Shown in pieces: positions 5,731-7,433 of a DNA stretch of 7,433 bases (its first letter is position 1; the number at the start of each line of letters is the position of its first letter). The notes below the pieces were generated by a model. The model was not told the origin of the DNA. It searched no databases and worked only from the letters and a program-made list of their open reading frames with translations. The DNA is taken from NCBI GenBank assembly GCA_937922175.1, contig CAKZUU010000062.1:1-7433 (forward strand), given 5' to 3'. The stretch comes from an uncultured Gemmataceae bacterium (lineage in GTDB: Bacteria; Planctomycetota; Planctomycetia; Gemmatales; Gemmataceae). The translations under genes and the position numbers were made by a program.

Positions 5731-6573
5731 GAACTCAGCTTCGTCGATCGCTGGGGGCAGGGAGTAGGTGATGGTGCAATCGACCCAGGGAGATCCATCC
5801 CGGATGTCGATCAAATGCCGTGGGAGCTTCAGCCCATCAACGTCGTGGAAATCTCGAAATTGCACCTCACGCAGTTGCCAGACGCCGCCTTCCAGAAACC
5901 AACCAAGCGTCCGCACCAGCAGATAGTTCTCGGCATCGAAGAACAGATCGAGAGGAGGCGACTGTTTGCTCGAAACTCGGATCCCTCGAGTTGCTCGTTG
6001 ATCGAACTTTGCTGCGTCGATGGGGCGAAGCACGAACTCCGACTCCAGAAGCGGCAACAAGGTCAGCAGGTGTCGGTAGTGTAATTCCGCCTTGAGGCTT
6101 TGAGCGACCTCAGGGGTAATGTCGCGAGCGACAGAGTTTTCGGTCATCCAGGACTGGCCCCGATCGAAGCCGATGCTGATCGGATATTGACCTTCCGGAG
6201 TGACGGCCTTCACGTTGAAGCGCAGGCGATCGGGGAGATCGAGTTTCAACTCCATGTCGGCCTGAACGACCCCGAATCGGCCGGTCATCAACGTGCCTTT
6301 TTGTTGCTGGATGTGGCGACGCAGCCGTTGGAGGCGAACAGGTCCGCCGTGAGCGACAATCGCGCGATCCAACACGTGCCTGGCCTCGGCCACCTGTTCC
6401 GAGGTCGGGCGTTCGGTGGTCTCTTCGCGGGGCGGAGCGTCGGATCGAGTGCTTTTCGGCAGGGTCTGAATCGGAGGGGGTGTGTCGTCGCTGCAACCCG
6501 AGGCGGAAAACATCGCACCGGCCGTCACAAAAAAAAAGGCGATCGGCCAAATCTTCGATCTGACACCGTCCAT
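5719..6573 (-). CDS. Probable outer-membrane lipoprotein, LolA-like fold suspected
   Basis: Exported protein of 284 residues. The N-terminus is a lipoprotein signal peptide: basic start, hydrophobic core at about 9-22, and the box ASGC ending in C27, which signal peptidase II should cut and lipidate. The mature start CSDD lacks Asp at +2, so by the E. coli rule it would go to the outer membrane. A Pro/Thr/Arg/Glu-rich linker (about 30-57) precedes a globular part that opens with VLDRAIVAHGG (67-77) and continues with alternating beta-like segments. This pattern recalls planctomycete proteins of the LolA-like lipoprotein-carrier fold; I infer the fold and do not recognise a named family. ATG 6573 has a GGAGGG site 7 bases upstream, inside a hairpin. 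Codons 13-15 form a run of nine T. Lies 68 bases after the sigma factor gene, likely the same operon; converges with the MCE gene. Confidence 0.82.
   Translation of the reverse strand: MDGVRSKIWPIAFFFVTAGAMFSASGCSDDTPPPIQTLPKSTRSDAPPREETTERPTSEQVAEARHVLDRAIVAHGGPVRLQRLRRHIQQQKGTLMTGRFGVVQADMELKLDLPDRLRFNVKAVTPEGQYPISIGFDRGQSWMTENSVARDITPEVAQSLKAELHYRHLLTLLPLLESEFVLRPIDAAKFDQRATRGIRVSSKQSPPLDLFFDAENYLLVRTLGWFLEGGVWQLREVQFRDFHDVDGLKLPRHLIDIRDGSPWVDCTITYSLPPAIDEAEFKKP
6529..6537 (-). repeat. Nine-base homopolymer (T9 on the coding strand) in the lipoprotein signal peptide
   Basis: Nine consecutive A on the plus strand read as TTT TTT TTT, coding for Phe13-Phe15 in the hydrophobic core of the signal peptide. 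A gain or loss of one base would shift the frame before the lipobox and abolish the protein. I saw no equally long run elsewhere in the window. Confidence 0.9.
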
Positions 6574-6589
6574 GACGGCACCCTCCGTC
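6574..6589 (-). promoter_or_regulatory. Hairpin enclosing the lipoprotein ribosome-binding site
   Basis: In the lipoprotein mRNA, GACGG (6589-6585) pairs with CCGTC (6578-6574), which directly abuts the ATG. The loop AGGGTG holds most of the Shine-Dalgarno site GGAGGG (6586-6581), and its first two bases lie in the stem. The pairing is seen directly. That it limits ribosome access is inferred, since five pairs may melt easily. Confidence 0.45.
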
Positions 6590-6595
6590 GGAACA

Positions 6596-6615
6596 CTCGG
6601 CGATCCTTCGCCGAG
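6596..6615 (-). other. Intercistronic hairpin between the sigma factor and lipoprotein genes
   Basis: CTCGGCG (6615-6609) and CGCCGAG (6602-6596) form a perfect seven-pair stem with a six-base loop, AAGGAT. No T-run follows, so it is unlikely to be a full terminator. It lies 6 bases before the ribosome-binding-site hairpin. It may stabilise or process the shared mRNA, attenuate downstream expression, or act as an RNA or protein binding site. Confidence 0.5.
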
Positions 6616-6641
6616 ATTCTAGCGGGTGAGCGCCGTTCGGG

Positions 6642-7268
6642 CTACATGACCTCGCTCACCATCAAAGGGTGCAACGTGTCCCGCAGTTGCAATCGGGCGC
6701 GATACAAGAGACTTTTGGCGGCTTTCGGCGTCATGTCCAATTCGTCCGCGATTTCCGAGTAGGTCCGATCTCGAAATTGCAGTTCGAGGGCAGCTCGCTG
6801 ACGGTCGGCCAATCGACTGATCGCCCGGCGAACGACACAGGCAGCCTCCTCCCGCTCGAGAGGCGCCGTTGGCGACTCGCCGCGATGCATGAGAACGTGC
6901 TCGTCGACAAACGTGTCCTCGCGCCATATGCCCACTTGGCTGAGGGAAACGGCGGGCCGGCGCTTCCGGGTGCGAATGGCGTTCCGGGCTACGTTCCGTG
7001 CGATGTGAAACAACCATGTGGAGAAACTGGCTCGGGGCGTGTACCGTCGCCGGTTCCGGTAAACGCGGAGAAACACGTCCTGTGCTAAATCCTCGGCATC
7101 CTGACGATCTCCCAATTGGCGTATGAACTGTCCGAACACACGAGGCCAGTAATTTTGGAGCAGTTCGCCGAAGGCACCGGGTTCGTCACGCTTGACTCGA
7201 AGCATGAGTTGTACATCGGGCTCTTTCAGCCAATTCCCGTTTCGACGTTTGCCGCGCGGTGAAATCAT
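6642..7268 (-). CDS. ECF-type RNA polymerase sigma factor (sigma-70 family)
   Basis: Alternative sigma factor of 208 residues that should direct RNA polymerase to a stress or envelope regulon. Region 2 spans about 31-103, with the core-binding stretch DAEDLAQDVFLRVYR (57-71) and the -10-reading stretch SFSTWLFHIARNVARNAIR (81-99). Region 4 spans about 144-196 and carries the helix-turn-helix TYSEIADELDMTPKAAKSLLYRAR (169-192), which contacts the -35 box. The linker is somewhat long, about 40 residues. There is no extra C-terminal domain and no anti-sigma gene alongside. The frame is open upstream to 7373, but ATG 7268 is preferred because it overlaps the histidine kinase stop as ATGA and starts close to the family N-terminus. 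No good Shine-Dalgarno precedes it, which fits translation by coupling. Whether it controls its own operon is unknown. Confidence 0.94.
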   Translation of the reverse strand: MISPRGKRRNGNWLKEPDVQLMLRVKRDEPGAFGELLQNYWPRVFGQFIRQLGDRQDAEDLAQDVFLRVYRNRRRYTPRASFSTWLFHIARNVARNAIRTRKRRPAVSLSQVGIWREDTFVDEHVLMHRGESPTAPLEREEAACVVRRAISRLADRQRAALELQFRDRTYSEIADELDMTPKAAKSLLYRARLQLRDTLHPLMVSEVM

Positions 7269-7433
7269 AGGCCGTCGTCCGTTTTCTGAGTCGTTGGAAT
7301 CCTGACGCGAAAAGTACTCCCTTGACCGACCTCGCTCTCCACTTCGATCATGCCGCTCAAAAGCTCCACGCAACCTCGAACGATCGACAAGCCCAGCCCC
7401 GCGTGGGCTCCGGCCGAGTTTCGTGAGGGATCT
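7265..7433 (-). CDS. Sensor histidine kinase, C-terminal fragment (gene continues beyond the right edge)
   Basis: Only the last 55 codons lie in the window; the start, sensor and dimerisation regions are beyond position 7433. The visible part is the end of the HATPase_c ATP-binding domain: the G2 box GLGLSIVRG, then EVESEVGQGSTFRVRIP, the standard closing strand and turn of histidine kinases, and a short polar tail ending in DDGL. The G2 box looks intact, so the enzyme was probably functional. The stop codon (7265-7267) shares two bases with the ATG of the sigma factor gene (ATGA), so the two genes should be one operon and translationally coupled. Family and motifs are clear despite the short fragment; whether a response regulator lies upstream cannot be seen. 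Confidence 0.9.
   Translation of the reverse strand, partial: DPSRNSAGAHAGLGLSIVRGCVELLSGMIEVESEVGQGSTFRVRIPTTQKTDDGL

Noticed and set aside
6100..6762. A 220-codon open frame on the plus strand
   Set aside because: Antisense to the lipoprotein gene and the end of the sigma factor gene; no domain and no ribosome-binding site that I can see.
7269..7373. Extension of the sigma factor by 35 residues to 7373
   Set aside because: This part is the out-of-frame reading of the histidine kinase end, which carries real G2-box motifs. The ATGA overlap favours 7268.

Overview
The window looks like chromosomal DNA from a planctomycete or a close relative. The evidence is indirect: a GC-rich sequence, a PknB-type Ser/Thr kinase with a long non-catalytic tail, an ECF sigma factor with planctomycete-like wording, and an 'AHGG' lipoprotein of a kind I associate with that phylum. 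No rRNA, tRNA, CRISPR array, insertion sequence, integrase or other transfer signature is visible. Genes are tightly packed and every stretch over 300 bases is coding.

Layout. (1) Positions 1-1280, minus strand: a soluble Ser/Thr protein kinase whose 3' end runs off the left edge. (2) 1281-1474: a divergent intergenic region with a convincing sigma70-type promoter for the kinase (TTGACA, 17-bp spacer, CAGAAT) and three copies of GCAGAAT. (3) 1475-2377, plus strand: an M50 (site-2 protease type) intramembrane metalloprotease starting at GTG. (4) 2495-5709, plus strand: a compact lipid-transport operon coding for an MlaE-type permease, an MlaF-type ATPase and a long MCE-domain (MlaD-type) protein. 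(5) 5719-7433, minus strand, read right to left: the last 55 codons of a sensor histidine kinase, an ECF sigma factor overlapping it by 4 bases (ATGA), and a lipoprotein whose start region can fold into two hairpins. The MCE gene and the lipoprotein gene converge with 9 bases between their stop codons.

How the genes may work together. The permease and ATPase should form an inner-membrane ABC complex. The MCE protein should be anchored in it and form a hexameric ring with a long helical extension into the periplasm, moving phospholipid or another lipid between membranes. No MlaA, MlaB or MlaC equivalent is visible here. The minus-strand cluster reads as an envelope-sensing unit: histidine kinase, ECF sigma factor, exported lipoprotein. 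No response regulator or anti-sigma factor is present in the visible part. The kinase and the protease have their own start regions, and nothing in the sequence ties them directly to the transport operon beyond proximity and a shared membrane theme.

I do not see a clear-cut new system. The points most worth a second look are the histidine kinase/ECF sigma overlap, the hairpin that encloses the lipoprotein ribosome-binding site, the nine-T tract in that lipoprotein's signal peptide, and the repeated helical tail of the MCE protein.
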